This document shows positions 26,407 to 35,036 of a stretch of DNA of 64,000 nt, piece by piece. The first letter of the stretch is position 1. Every line of letters begins with the position of its first letter. Below the pieces are notes generated by a model. The model was not told where the DNA came from and searched no databases. It was given only the letters and a program-made list of their open reading frames with translations. The stretch comes from VXMT01 sp965204835 (GTDB lineage Bacteria > Chloroflexota > Dehalococcoidia > UBA2979). The stretch is taken from NCBI GenBank assembly GCA_965204835.1, contig OZ242017.1:1-64000 (forward strand), written 5' to 3'. The translations under genes were made by a program, and so were the position numbers.

Positions 26407-26429
26407 GGCGGCCGCTTGAAGCGGCCGCC
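26407..26429 (+). terminator. Hairpin after lexA
   Basis: GGCGGCCGC (26407-26415), loop TTGAA, GCGGCCGCC (26421-26429): perfect nine-base-pair stem followed by ATCTCT, no T-run. Probable end of the lexA message. Confidence 0.5.
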
Positions 26430-26509
26430 ATCTCTGCACCTCCATGCCGCGTCGCCCGTGGCGACCGCCCGATTGCTGCGCGCGCGTGCGACGATGGCAG
26501 CGCGCCACG

Positions 26510-27133
26510 ATGGCGCTGCCGCGTCGGGGGGTCCGATTGAGCGCGACGCTGCCGGACGGCTACGTGGAGGTCGACCGCTGGGACATCGGGCGCGTCTCCT
26601 CGCGGGCGGTCGTCGGCTCGATCGCGCTCGGGCTCGTCGCGCTGCTGGTCACGTCGAACCTCGCGTTCGGCGTCCTCTACCTGGTCGCGGACGAGCCGGA
26701 GATCCGGATCGGCATCCCGAGCCTGCTGGCCGGGATGGTGCTGGGGCTCGTGCTCCACGAGCTCAGCCACGCGGCCGGGTTCGTCACCCTCGGCGGCCGC
26801 CCGAAGTTCGGCGCGAGGGGCCGGACGCGGCTCGGCCCGATCTTCTACGTCTCCTCGCCCGGCTACTACTACAGCCGCGGCGGGTTCCTCTTCGCTGGCA
26901 TCGGAGCGGTCGGGGTGCTCGCCGTGCTGCTGCTCGGCGTCGTCGCCGTCGCGCCCGCCGGCGGCGTGCTCTCCGCGACGGCCGTGATCGCGGTCAGCCT
27001 GAACGTCGCCGGCGCGGCCGGCGACGCCCTCATCGCGCGGGCGGTGCTCTCGTACCCCCCGGACGCACGCTTCGAGGACGCCGGCGAGGGCTTCGTCGTG
27101 TACCGGCCCGAGCCGCGAGGGGACCGGGCCTAG
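26510..27133 (+). CDS. Membrane zinc metalloprotease-like protein (DUF3267)
   Basis: 207 residues. Hydrophobic segments near 34-60, 68-90, 130-150 and 155-175. HELSH at 83-87 inside a membrane helix fits DUF3267/M50-like intramembrane zincins. It ends with a soluble tail (FEDAGEGFVVYRPEP). Substrate unknown. Its TAG stop shares the CTAG tetramer (27130-27133) with the stop of the convergent phosphoribosyltransferase gene. Confidence 0.85.
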   Translation: MALPRRGVRLSATLPDGYVEVDRWDIGRVSSRAVVGSIALGLVALLVTSNLAFGVLYLVADEPEIRIGIPSLLAGMVLGLVLHELSHAAGFVTLGGRPKFGARGRTRLGPIFYVSSPGYYYSRGGFLFAGIGAVGVLAVLLLGVVAVAPAGGVLSATAVIAVSLNVAGAAGDALIARAVLSYPPDARFEDAGEGFVVYRPEPRGDRA

Positions 27134-27822
27134 CCGTCGAACTCCGAGCGCAGGTCGCCGACCCGGTGCAGGTACTCGATGGCGCTGCGGTAGTCCTCGT
27201 GCGAGATCCGGCCCCGGCCCTGCAGGTGGTTGAGCAGCACCTCCAGCGTGAGCGCCGAGTGCAGCCGCACCCCGAGCCCCTCGAGGCGACTCGCCGCGCC
27301 CTGCTGCCGGTCCACGAGCACCATCGCGTCGCGCACGATCACGCCCGCGCTGCGCAGCCGTGTCACCGTATCGACGAGCGAACCGCCGCCTGCCGCGAGG
27401 TCGTCGACGATCAGCGCGGTCTGGCCCGGCCGGTACGCGCCCTCGATCTGCACGCGCGTCGCCGAGTCCGGATCGTCGAGCGGGGACGGGGGACGGACGT
27501 AGACGAGCGGGACGCGCATCTGCAGCGAGAGCGCGGTCGCGATGTGGAGGCCGCCGATCGGCACACCCGCGATGAGGTCGAAGCGCTGCACATGCGGGTT
27601 GCGCAGCGACATGCCGAGCCGCAGCTCCTCGTCCATGACCTGGACCACGCGCGCGAGCTCCTCGGGGCGCGAGATCACGAGCTTGGGGTTGATGTAGACC
27701 GGCGAGTTGCGCACGGTCCGCCCGAGCGAGAACTCGCCGAACTGGACGCTGCCGAGCCGCCACAGCAGGTCGGCCATCCACAGCCGCCCGTGCCCGCCCT
27801 GTGCGTCGGGTTCGCGCGTCAT
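27130..27822 (-). CDS. pyrE: Orotate phosphoribosyltransferase
   Basis: 230 residues. Family order: LLWRLGSVQFGEFSLG (orotate-side loop), SPVYINPKLVISRPEE, DLIAGVPIGGLHIATALS, and the PRPP loop TALIVDDLAAGGGSLVDTV. Converts orotate and PRPP to OMP in pyrimidine synthesis. No other pyr gene is close. The ATG lies in the stop of the upstream dehydrogenase (27819-27822), implying coupling. The PRPP loop reads VDDLAAGGGS rather than the usual VEDVVTTGGS. Confidence 0.85.
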   Translation of the reverse strand: MTREPDAQGGHGRLWMADLLWRLGSVQFGEFSLGRTVRNSPVYINPKLVISRPEELARVVQVMDEELRLGMSLRNPHVQRFDLIAGVPIGGLHIATALSLQMRVPLVYVRPPSPLDDPDSATRVQIEGAYRPGQTALIVDDLAAGGGSLVDTVTRLRSAGVIVRDAMVLVDRQQGAASRLEGLGVRLHSALTLEVLLNHLQGRGRISHEDYRSAIEYLHRVGDLRSEFDG

Positions 27823-28814
27823 CGCCGCCGCTCCCAGGCATCGGGGTTCACGAGGTGCTCCGGCCGCTCGCCGGCCAGCGCGGCCAGCAGCCCGTCGACG
27901 GCCAGGTCCGCCATGCGCTCGCGCGTCGGACCGGTGGCGCTGCCGATGTGCGGCGTGACGAGCAGGTTCGGCGCGTCGAGCAGCGGGTCGTCCGGCGGCA
28001 GCGGCTCGGGCGTGGTCACGTCGAGCGCCGCGCCGCCGATCTCGCCGCGCACGAGGGCGTCGCGCAGCGCGACCTGGTCGACCACGCCGCCCCGCGCGGT
28101 GTTCACGAGGATGGCGTGCGGCTGCATCCGCGCGAAGACCTCGGCGTCGAACATGCCCTCGGTCTCCGCGTTGAGCGGGACATGCACCGATACGACGTCG
28201 GACGTGGTGAGCAGCGTGTCCAGGTCCACGCTCTCGCCGGGGAAGCCGCTCCCGCGGCGCCGGCCGTGGTACAGCACGCGCATCCCGAACCCCTGCGCGC
28301 GCCGCGCGACGGCGGTGCCGATGCGCCCCGGCCCGACGACGCCGAGCGTCGCGCCATGCACGGCGCTGCCGAGCATCCACGTCGGGTGCCAGGGCCCCCA
28401 CGCCCCCTCGCGGACCGCGCGCTCGCCCTCCGCGAGGCGGCGCGCCGCGGCGAGCAGCAGCGCGAAGGCGAGGTCGGCGGTGGTCTCGGTGAGGACGCCG
28501 GGCGTGTTGGTGACGAGCACGCCGCGCTCGGTCGCCGCCTCGACATCGACGTTGTCGTACCCGACGGCCATGTTCGCGACGACGCGCACGCCGGGCCGGC
28601 AGTCGAGCAGCGCGCCGTCGACGCGCTCCGTGAGCATCGTCAGCAGCCCGTCGCAGCCCGCCGATCGCTCGAGGATCTCCTCGTACGTCGGCGGGCGGTC
28701 CAGCTCCCAGGCGTCGGGCGAGGTCGCGGCGCGCAGGCGTTCCATGGGGGCGCTGCCGGGCAGCGCCCGCGTGACGAAGACCCGGGGAAGGCGGTCGCGA
28801 TCAACGGTCGGCAC
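27819..28814 (-). CDS. D-2-hydroxyacid dehydrogenase (glyoxylate/hydroxypyruvate reductase type)
   Basis: 331 residues. Rossmann loop GVVGPGRIGTAVARR, catalytic Arg in LVNTARGGVVD, Glu in TTPEPLPPDD and His in VTPHIGSATG. Reduces 2-keto acids such as glyoxylate or hydroxypyruvate with NAD(P)H. Overlaps pyrE by four bases (ATGA). Confidence 0.95.
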   Translation of the reverse strand: MPTVDRDRLPRVFVTRALPGSAPMERLRAATSPDAWELDRPPTYEEILERSAGCDGLLTMLTERVDGALLDCRPGVRVVANMAVGYDNVDVEAATERGVLVTNTPGVLTETTADLAFALLLAAARRLAEGERAVREGAWGPWHPTWMLGSAVHGATLGVVGPGRIGTAVARRAQGFGMRVLYHGRRRGSGFPGESVDLDTLLTTSDVVSVHVPLNAETEGMFDAEVFARMQPHAILVNTARGGVVDQVALRDALVRGEIGGAALDVTTPEPLPPDDPLLDAPNLLVTPHIGSATGPTRERMADLAVDGLLAALAGERPEHLVNPDAWERRR

Positions 28815-28848
28815 GCGGCGATTGTAGCGCGCTCGCTCACGCGATCGG

Positions 28849-29502
28849 TTAAGCGCGGCGCGAGCCCTCGGGCGCGACGAGGGGCGAGACCTCGCCGGGG
28901 TTCACCACCTGCGTGCGGCCCTCGAGGTGCAGCACGCCCACGAGCGCCGCCGTCGCGGCGTCGAGCTCGTCGTGGCTCGGGCGGCGCTTGCGCGGGATGC
29001 CGCGCACCCCGGCGCGGCGCAGGCCGCGGCGCAGCCCGTCGCGGTCGCGCTTGCGCGGGATGCCGAGGATGTCCTGCGCCATCCCCGGGTACACCTCGAC
29101 GACCCGCAGGCCGCGCGCCCGCAGGCGCTCGCCGAGCGCGATGCCGCGCAGCGTGAGCCCGACCATCGAGGGGATGAGCGTGGGGTACGGCCGGTAGCCC
29201 ATCGCGGCGCACAGCCGGTCGACCTCGCGCATGATGCCGTGGCGCGCGCACTCGCACGCCGGGTCGGCGCAGCACCGGCCCTCGGGCAGCGCGAGGGGCG
29301 CGTCGATCGCCACGATCGCGGGCGCGAAGCGCCGCACGGCGTCCTCGATCTCCTCGTCCGTGCGCACGGTCTCGAGGAGCCGCAGCCGCCGGTCGCCGCC
29401 GAGCACGGCGAGGCCCGTCGGGTAGCGCGGGCCGCTGCGCAGGTCGATGCCGAGCGCGAGGGGCCCGGGCGGGGAGTCGGCGCGGGGCTTTGATACACTC
29501 AC
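28849..29502 (-). CDS. DUF429 family protein (predicted RNase H-like nuclease)
   Basis: 217 residues from GTG at 29502 (another GTG lies at 29520). ALGIDLRSGPRYPTGLAVL and AIVAIDAPLALPEG are the two acidic strands typical of DUF429 RNase H-like folds. A CADPACECARHG Cys cluster and HDELDAATAALVGV near the end also fit. Biochemical role unknown. Divergent from the rhodanese gene, which starts 71 bases away. Confidence 0.85.
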   Translation of the reverse strand: MSVSKPRADSPPGPLALGIDLRSGPRYPTGLAVLGGDRRLRLLETVRTDEEIEDAVRRFAPAIVAIDAPLALPEGRCCADPACECARHGIMREVDRLCAAMGYRPYPTLIPSMVGLTLRGIALGERLRARGLRVVEVYPGMAQDILGIPRKRDRDGLRRGLRRAGVRGIPRKRRPSHDELDAATAALVGVLHLEGRTQVVNPGEVSPLVAPEGSRRA

Positions 29503-29573
29503 CCGGCGACCTCGCAGCACCCGCCCCCGGGCTCCCGGCGTGATCGGGAGCCCGTCGTCGAGAGGATAGCCCG

Positions 29574-29909
29574 ATGGCGGTCAAGAACGAGATGGAGCCC
29601 TTCACGCGCATCGACGTGCATGAGGCCAAGGAGATGATCGACAACGACGACGTGCAGGTTGTCGACTCGCGCGAGATGCACGAGCACGCCGACGGCCACG
29701 TGCCGGGCTCGCTCAACATCCCGCACATGGCGACGCTCGTGCGCGCCGGGGACCTCGCCACCGACCGTCCCATCCTCTTCATCTGCAAGTCCGGCCAGCG
29801 CTCCGCCGTGGCCGCCGAGTTCGCGGCCACGATGGGCCTGACCGACCTCTACAACGTCGAGGGCGGCCACGACGACTGGGCCGAGGCCGGCTACCCGATG
29901 GAGACGTAG
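29574..29909 (+). CDS. Rhodanese-like sulfurtransferase
   Basis: 111 residues, single domain. VVDSREMHEHADGHVPGSLNIP and the active-site loop ICKSGQRS with Cys71. GGHDDWAEAGYPM ends the domain. Carries persulfide on Cys71, handing sulfur to thiosulfate metabolism or cofactor assembly. No signal peptide. ATG follows GAGAGGATAGCCCG. Confidence 0.94.
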   Translation: MAVKNEMEPFTRIDVHEAKEMIDNDDVQVVDSREMHEHADGHVPGSLNIPHMATLVRAGDLATDRPILFICKSGQRSAVAAEFAATMGLTDLYNVEGGHDDWAEAGYPMET

Positions 29910-29913
29910 CGCG

Positions 29914-30567
29914 CCCGCCTACCTCCTCTTCGACATCGACGGCACGCTCCTCGATTCCGACGGGGCCGGGCGGGGCGCGCTCAACCGCGCCTTCGCGGAG
30001 GTCGCCGGCATCGACGGCGCGATGGACGGCATCGACTTCCGGGGCCGTACAGACCGCTGGATCCTCGACGAGGTGACGCGCCGGACCGGCGTCGTGGCCG
30101 ACCGATCCGCACTCCTGCCGCGCTACTACGAGATCGTCGAGCACGAACTCGCGGAGCGGGACCCGCGGGCGCTGCCCGGCGTCCCCGAGCTCATCGGCGC
30201 GCTCGCCGCGCGCGACGAGGTCGTGCTCGGGCTGGGCACGGGCAACCTCCGGCGCGCCGCGTACCTCAAGCTCGCCTCGGTCGGCCTCGACGGCTCGTTC
30301 GCAGGCGGGGGCTTCGGCGACGACCACGTCGACCGCGCCGGCATGCTGCGCGACGGCGCGCGCGAGATCGGGTGGCGCGAGGGCGACCGCCTCGCGGTGA
30401 TCGGCGACACGGAGCACGACATCACGGGCGGCCGGACCCTCGGCGCGTTCGTGCTCGCGGTGGCCACGGGCTGGACCAGCCTCGACGACCTCGCACGCCA
30501 CGAGCCGGACGCCCTGCTCGCGGACCTCACGGACCTGGACGGGGTGGTGGCGATGCTGGTGGGTTAG
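29914..30567 (+). CDS. HAD-family phosphatase (phosphoglycolate-phosphatase-like), start codon not identifiable
   Basis: About 215 residues. Motif I YLLFDIDGTLLDSDG carries the nucleophile Asp. LGTGNLRRAAYLKL corresponds to motif II/III and VIGDTEHDITGGRTLGAF to motif IV. Motif I lies before the first in-frame ATG (30022). Between the in-frame stop at 29839 and that ATG there is no ATG, GTG or TTG. Translation may start at a rare codon near 29911, just after the rhodanese stop and the GGAG at 29900, or the sequence may carry an error. A protein from 30022 would lack the nucleophile. Confidence 0.85.
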   Translation, partial: PAYLLFDIDGTLLDSDGAGRGALNRAFAEVAGIDGAMDGIDFRGRTDRWILDEVTRRTGVVADRSALLPRYYEIVEHELAERDPRALPGVPELIGALAARDEVVLGLGTGNLRRAAYLKLASVGLDGSFAGGGFGDDHVDRAGMLRDGAREIGWREGDRLAVIGDTEHDITGGRTLGAFVLAVATGWTSLDDLARHEPDALLADLTDLDGVVAMLVG

Positions 30568-31631
30568 GCAGTCTCAGCGAACTCCAGCTGCGTGCGGAGG
30601 CCATTCAGCTGGTTGTACGGAATGATCTTCTCGTACTGCAGGCGGCCCACCACGATGCCCGGAGCGATCCCGATCCGTGACGCGAAGTCCCGGACGTTCT
30701 GAGCCGGGTACGTCCCGACACTAGAGAACAGGGCCCATTCATCCGGGGGGATCAGGTAGTCGGCAGCGAAGCGATCAGCGTCGTGCTCACGCTCGTCTCG
30801 TTCCATCCCGCGACGTACGTCGACGAATGTGTCCTTCCGGGCGTGGTTCATGACGTGGCGCGCCTCATGGAAGAACGTGAACCAGAAGATGTCAGCCCAG
30901 CGGTATCGGAGATTGACCTGGACCAACGCCTTCTCGGCGTTCAGCCAACGCGCGGCACCCCGCGCACCGGTCTTCGGAAACTCCGGGACAGCGACGAGCG
31001 CGACCCCTGCCGCCGCGCAGAGCTCCTGCATCGGCCTCCAGAACTCCGCAGCGGTCGTGAGTCTCCGGATGCCGGCCAATGAGTCTCGGAATCGAGCCTC
31101 ACTGTACGGCTCCGTCGGCATCGCGCGGCCCTCGATCTCGCCACGCCTCACCCAGGCATGCAGCGCAAACTCATCGGTCCTGGCCTTTGGCGACAGGCGA
31201 AGGGCGAGCGCTTCCTGGCGCGCGTCCCAGCGGGCGAACGACTGTCGCCCGAAGAACTCCAGGAGACCTCTCACCTGGTCGGCTACGGAGTCACCACCCG
31301 TCATCCAACCGCGTTTCGTCATCGCCTTCACGGGAAAGCGCTCGAGCCATTCCGCCTGGGATTCGAGTTCTTCTTCCTCGTCGAGCCGGGCACGGGCAAT
31401 CTCGTACATCGACTGGAGGCTGAGCCAGGCACGGGCCGGAGTGCCGAGCACCCGCTCCAGGCCCAGGGCAGTTTCGTTCGAGATGGCCTTGTGGCCCCGC
31501 ACAACCTCGTTGATGACCTGAACCGGCCGCTCCATGCGGCGAGCGAGCTCCGACTGGGTCATGCCGCGCGCTTCGATCTCTTCCCCGAGGTAGATCCCCG
31601 GGTGGATCGCGCGGTCAGACACGCTAGCCAT
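30564..31631 (-). CDS. HigA-type antitoxin fused to an ImmA/IrrE-like metallopeptidase
   Basis: 355 residues. N-terminal XRE helix-turn-helix in HigA style (HPGIYLGEEIEARGMTQSEL; RPVQVINEVVRGHKAIS; 10-75). The C-terminal peptidase domain has HEARH at 255-259 and RDEREHDADRFAADYLIP supplying the third zinc ligand. The HTH would bind its own promoter and the toxin. The peptidase could cleave the antitoxin or another repressor, as ImmA does. Overlaps the toxin gene by eight bases. Confidence 0.92.
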   Translation of the reverse strand: MASVSDRAIHPGIYLGEEIEARGMTQSELARRMERPVQVINEVVRGHKAISNETALGLERVLGTPARAWLSLQSMYEIARARLDEEEELESQAEWLERFPVKAMTKRGWMTGGDSVADQVRGLLEFFGRQSFARWDARQEALALRLSPKARTDEFALHAWVRRGEIEGRAMPTEPYSEARFRDSLAGIRRLTTAAEFWRPMQELCAAAGVALVAVPEFPKTGARGAARWLNAEKALVQVNLRYRWADIFWFTFFHEARHVMNHARKDTFVDVRRGMERDEREHDADRFAADYLIPPDEWALFSSVGTYPAQNVRDFASRIGIAPGIVVGRLQYEKIIPYNQLNGLRTQLEFAETA

Positions 31632-31929
31632 GGTAGTCCTCCACCCCGACGACCCAGAGTGTGCGCTCGTCGTCGCCGGGCTCCACGATGAGCCGCCACC
31701 TACCGGTCAGCTTGGCGGCGTACTGTCCCGCCCGGTCGTGATGCAGCGGATGGAAGGCAAGGAACTGGAACCGGAAGAGGTCGTCCCACACCTCCAACCC
31801 GTACATGAAGCTGACGCGCTCGACGTACCGAGGGCCGACATCGGTACCCCAGCGGCGGATCGCCAGGGCCTCGCGTTCAAAGCAGCGTTGGAGTTGGCGG
31901 TTCCGAAACCGTACTTCCAACGCTTTCAC
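31624..31929 (-). CDS. HigB/RelE-superfamily toxin
   Basis: 101 residues. HigB-like start VRFRNRQLQRCFEREALAIRRW and C-terminal KLTGRWRLIVEPGD plus VVGVEDYH. Probable ribosome-dependent mRNA interferase. Toxin-first order with the antitoxin overlapping its end is the HigBA arrangement. Base composition is somewhat lower in GC than neighbours, suggesting acquisition. Confidence 0.9.
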   Translation of the reverse strand: MKALEVRFRNRQLQRCFEREALAIRRWGTDVGPRYVERVSFMYGLEVWDDLFRFQFLAFHPLHHDRAGQYAAKLTGRWRLIVEPGDDERTLWVVGVEDYHG

Positions 31930-31994
31930 CCTTCGGCTGAAAGTCTATCGGCTCGGCGCGTCGCTTTCAACCTGGAGGTGATAACAGCGGCTGG

Positions 31995-32390
31995 CTACCC
32001 ACCTCGCACGACGATCAGCACCGCCACGAGGGCGAGGCTCAGCCCGGCGACGATCAGCACGTTCCGGAGGTGACCCCCCGACGCGCGCATCGCGCTCGCG
32101 CGCGGCGCGCCTCGACCGTCCCACCCGTGGTCGATGAGCGTGTCCGCCGCGAGATCGCGTTCGGCGCGCGGGACGAACAGCGCGTAGACGAACGGCACGC
32201 CCACCGGGTACGCCGTCGATGTCAGGTTGAAGCGCGCTGCGTCCTCGATGTGCAGCTCCGCCTCCACGCCCGCGTCGAGCAGCGCGTCGAGCCAGTCGCC
32301 GGCGAGGTCACCGTCGCGCTGCGCGGTGAGCAGGATGAGGCCGCGCGCCGAGGGCCCGCTGTCGGGGGCGGGATCCGCTTCGAGGGTCAC
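31995..32390 (-). CDS. Small membrane-anchored protein (unknown)
   Basis: 131 residues. ARGLILLTAQRDGDLAGDWLD and LDAGVEAELHIEDAARF resemble small DUF2007-like alpha/beta domains. A single C-terminal helix, NVLIVAGLSLALVAVLIVV, anchors it with the domain in the cytosol. Next gene downstream of HigBA, same strand, 30 bases after the NuoG stop. Confidence 0.7.
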   Translation of the reverse strand: MTLEADPAPDSGPSARGLILLTAQRDGDLAGDWLDALLDAGVEAELHIEDAARFNLTSTAYPVGVPFVYALFVPRAERDLAADTLIDHGWDGRGAPRASAMRASGGHLRNVLIVAGLSLALVAVLIVVRGG

Positions 32391-32420
32391 GGTGGTCCGG
32401 GCGCCGGCCGCCCAGCGTGG

Positions 32421-35015
32421 CTACGCCGGCTGGAGCGCGCGCACCTGCACGACGGCCGCGCCGTCGGCGGCGCCGCCGAGCGGGAACAGCGCCATGACCG
32501 CGCCGCCGTCGTACCAGGCCGGCACGTAGACGGTGCCGGGCGCCACGCCGTCGTCGAGGCGGGCCGTGATGCGCACCTCGGCGTCACCCGCGGCGAGCAC
32601 CAGGTCGTCGCCCATGCGGATGCCGAGCGGCTCGGCGTCGCGCGGGTTGATCAGCGCGTCCTCCTCGCGGTGCAGCTTGTCGGCGTCCTCCGAGTGGATC
32701 GAGGAGCCTTCCCACGAGGTGTAGAGCGAGCGACCGGTGATGAGCCGCAGCCCGTCGCCGGTCCCGTTCGCGGACACCGCGACCGGCTGGTACTGCGTGC
32801 GCGCGGGCACCCCGTCTGCCGGCACGGTGCGCGTGCGCGAGGGCATCAGGCCCTCGTAGCGCGTGTAGCCCTCGACGCGCTCCGCGACCTCCGCCATCAC
32901 CTCGGCGGCGCCCTCGTACGCGAGGTCCCCACCGAGTGCATTCGCGAGGGCGACGAGGACCGCGACGCCCTCGCGCTCGTCGCGGCGCGGCTCGGCCGCT
33001 GGGCGCTGGCGGGTGATACGGCGGTCGCCGGAGGTGATCGTGCCGTTCTTCGCGAAGAACGGCAGCTCGGCGAGCACGACGCTGGCGTGCTCGGCAGTGG
33101 TCGATCGCACCGAGTCGATCACGACCAGCGCGTCGACGCCCTCGAGGGCGGCCCGCACGTCGGCGGTGCCGGGCGCGCTGAGCAGCGGGTTGTCGGCGTG
33201 GACGAGCAGGGCGCGAATTGAGCCGTCGCGTGCGCCCTCGATGATCTCGTGGAACGAGCGGCCACGGTCGCCGGGCTCGACGCCCATGTCGGCCAGGCCG
33301 AGCGTGTTCCCATCGGTCGGCAGGTAGTGCAGCCCCGTCCCCGCGCGGTCGCCGAGGGCGGCGATGGCGAGGTTCGCGCTCGCGCGCGCCTGCTGCGCGG
33401 CGGGCTCGACGCTGAACGGGTCGGGCGCGAAGACGACCGCGAACGCGGGGCGGTTCTCGCTCGCACCGTTGTCGTCGGACGGCGGCTCGGGCCTGCGGTC
33501 GGCGAGCAGCGCGCAGGCGCGCGCCATGGCGTCGGCGTCGACGCCCTCAGGGACCGCGGCCTCGCCTGCGCCGGCGTCGAGGCCGTGCGCGAGCTGCTGC
33601 ACGGTGAGCGCCTCGTGGCCGGGGCTCGGCTGGAGCCAGACCTCGGCGAAGTCGACGAGTTCGCCCCAGCGCGAGGAGACGAGTACGAGCTTCGCGCCGC
33701 GCTTCACGACGGCGTCCTTGACGCGCAGCGAGATGACCTGGTGCGACTCCTCGATGTCCCCGCCCACGACGACGATCGTGTCGGCGTGCTCGATGTCGGC
33801 GTAGGTCGCGGGCAGGCGGTCGGAGCCGAGCGCGTCGGCGAAGACGCCGGCGACGGCGCGGTGCAGCGGCCCACCGACGTGGTCGAGGTGCGGCGTGCCG
33901 ATCACCTCGCGCGCGAGGCGGGCGAGCAGCGCGGCCTCCTCGTTCGTCGCGAGTGGCGAGCCGAGCACCGCGACGGCGTCCGCGCCGTGCTCCGTCTTGA
34001 CGGCCGCGAGGGCGCTCGCGGCCTCGTCCATCGCCTCCTCGGGCGTGACGGGGAGCAGGCGGTCGCCGCGGCGGGCGAGCGAGCGGCTGAGCCGCTGGCC
34101 GTCGGTGACGGCGTCGTAGTGGAAGCGGCCGCGCACGCAGATCTGGTCGCGGCTGGTGGGGTTGATGCGGTCGGGCCGCACGATGACGGGGCGGCCGTCG
34201 CGCGTGCCGTAGGAGATGGTGCAGCCGACCGAGCAGCCGTTGCACGCGGAGTTCGTCCACTCATCGGCAAGCGCGACCCACTTGTTGGGCTTCTCCATCA
34301 GCGTCGCCGTGGGGCAGACATCGATGCAGGAGCCGCAGAAGTCGCAGTTGGACTCGTGGATGGCGCCGCCGGTGCCGAAGGCGATCATCGTCGTCGGGCC
34401 CTTGCCCGAGAGGCTGATCGCGCCGGTGTGGCGCAGGTCGGCGCAGGCGCGGACGCAGCGCGTGCAGATGATGCACATCTGCGGGTCGAACTCGAGGAAC
34501 GGGTTGGCCCGGTCGGGCTCCGGCGGCGGCGTCTCGTAGTACGAGCGCTCCTCGCCGACCCACGGCTCCTCGAACTCGCCCATGTCGATCAGCTCGGTCG
34601 AGGTCTGGAGCTCGCAGCGGTAGTTCTTGCTGCAAGTGAGGCAGCGGTGCGTGACCACGTCGTCGCGGAGGCAGATCTCGCCCGGCTGGCAGTGGACGCG
34701 GCGGTGGCAGGTGAGGCAGCGGTCGGGGTGGTTCGCCATGATCAGCGACATCACCTGCTGGCGCGCGCGCTTCACCTCGGGCTTCTCGGTGTTGACGACC
34801 ATGCCGTCGCTCGCGACGGCGGTGCAGGAGAGTTGCAGCGGACCCGGTCGCCCGCCCTCGATCTCGACGATGCAGGTGCGGCAGCCGGCGTACGGCTCGA
34901 GGCCGTCGATGTAGCAGAGGTTCGTGATGCGAACGCCCTGCTCCTTGATCACCTCGACGAGTGGACGGCCCGCCTCGACCTCGATCTCGGCGCCGTTGAG
35001 CGTCATGGTCGCCAC
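32421..35015 (-). CDS. NuoG-like Fe-S/molybdopterin-domain oxidoreductase
   Basis: 864 residues. 2Fe-2S domain with C34, C45, C48, C64. H96-x3-C100-x2-C103-x5-C109 is the His-Cys3 cluster. An insertion adds C115, C125, C128, C134 (a second C-x2-C-x5-C). Then come two 4Fe-4S sets (C181-C191 and C224-C234) and the molybdopterin-type domain opened by C258, C261, C265, C293. A C-terminal molydopterin dinucleotide-binding-like barrel follows. NuoG of complex I or an NADH-linked formate-dehydrogenase-like subunit; no Mo-ligating Cys/SeCys was identified. Co-directional with the NuoI-like gene 21 bases upstream. Confidence 0.9.
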   Translation of the reverse strand: MATMTLNGAEIEVEAGRPLVEVIKEQGVRITNLCYIDGLEPYAGCRTCIVEIEGGRPGPLQLSCTAVASDGMVVNTEKPEVKRARQQVMSLIMANHPDRCLTCHRRVHCQPGEICLRDDVVTHRCLTCSKNYRCELQTSTELIDMGEFEEPWVGEERSYYETPPPEPDRANPFLEFDPQMCIICTRCVRACADLRHTGAISLSGKGPTTMIAFGTGGAIHESNCDFCGSCIDVCPTATLMEKPNKWVALADEWTNSACNGCSVGCTISYGTRDGRPVIVRPDRINPTSRDQICVRGRFHYDAVTDGQRLSRSLARRGDRLLPVTPEEAMDEAASALAAVKTEHGADAVAVLGSPLATNEEAALLARLAREVIGTPHLDHVGGPLHRAVAGVFADALGSDRLPATYADIEHADTIVVVGGDIEESHQVISLRVKDAVVKRGAKLVLVSSRWGELVDFAEVWLQPSPGHEALTVQQLAHGLDAGAGEAAVPEGVDADAMARACALLADRRPEPPSDDNGASENRPAFAVVFAPDPFSVEPAAQQARASANLAIAALGDRAGTGLHYLPTDGNTLGLADMGVEPGDRGRSFHEIIEGARDGSIRALLVHADNPLLSAPGTADVRAALEGVDALVVIDSVRSTTAEHASVVLAELPFFAKNGTITSGDRRITRQRPAAEPRRDEREGVAVLVALANALGGDLAYEGAAEVMAEVAERVEGYTRYEGLMPSRTRTVPADGVPARTQYQPVAVSANGTGDGLRLITGRSLYTSWEGSSIHSEDADKLHREEDALINPRDAEPLGIRMGDDLVLAAGDAEVRITARLDDGVAPGTVYVPAWYDGGAVMALFPLGGAADGAAVVQVRALQPA

Positions 35016-35036
35016 GGTGTGGTGCCTCTCCTGCTC

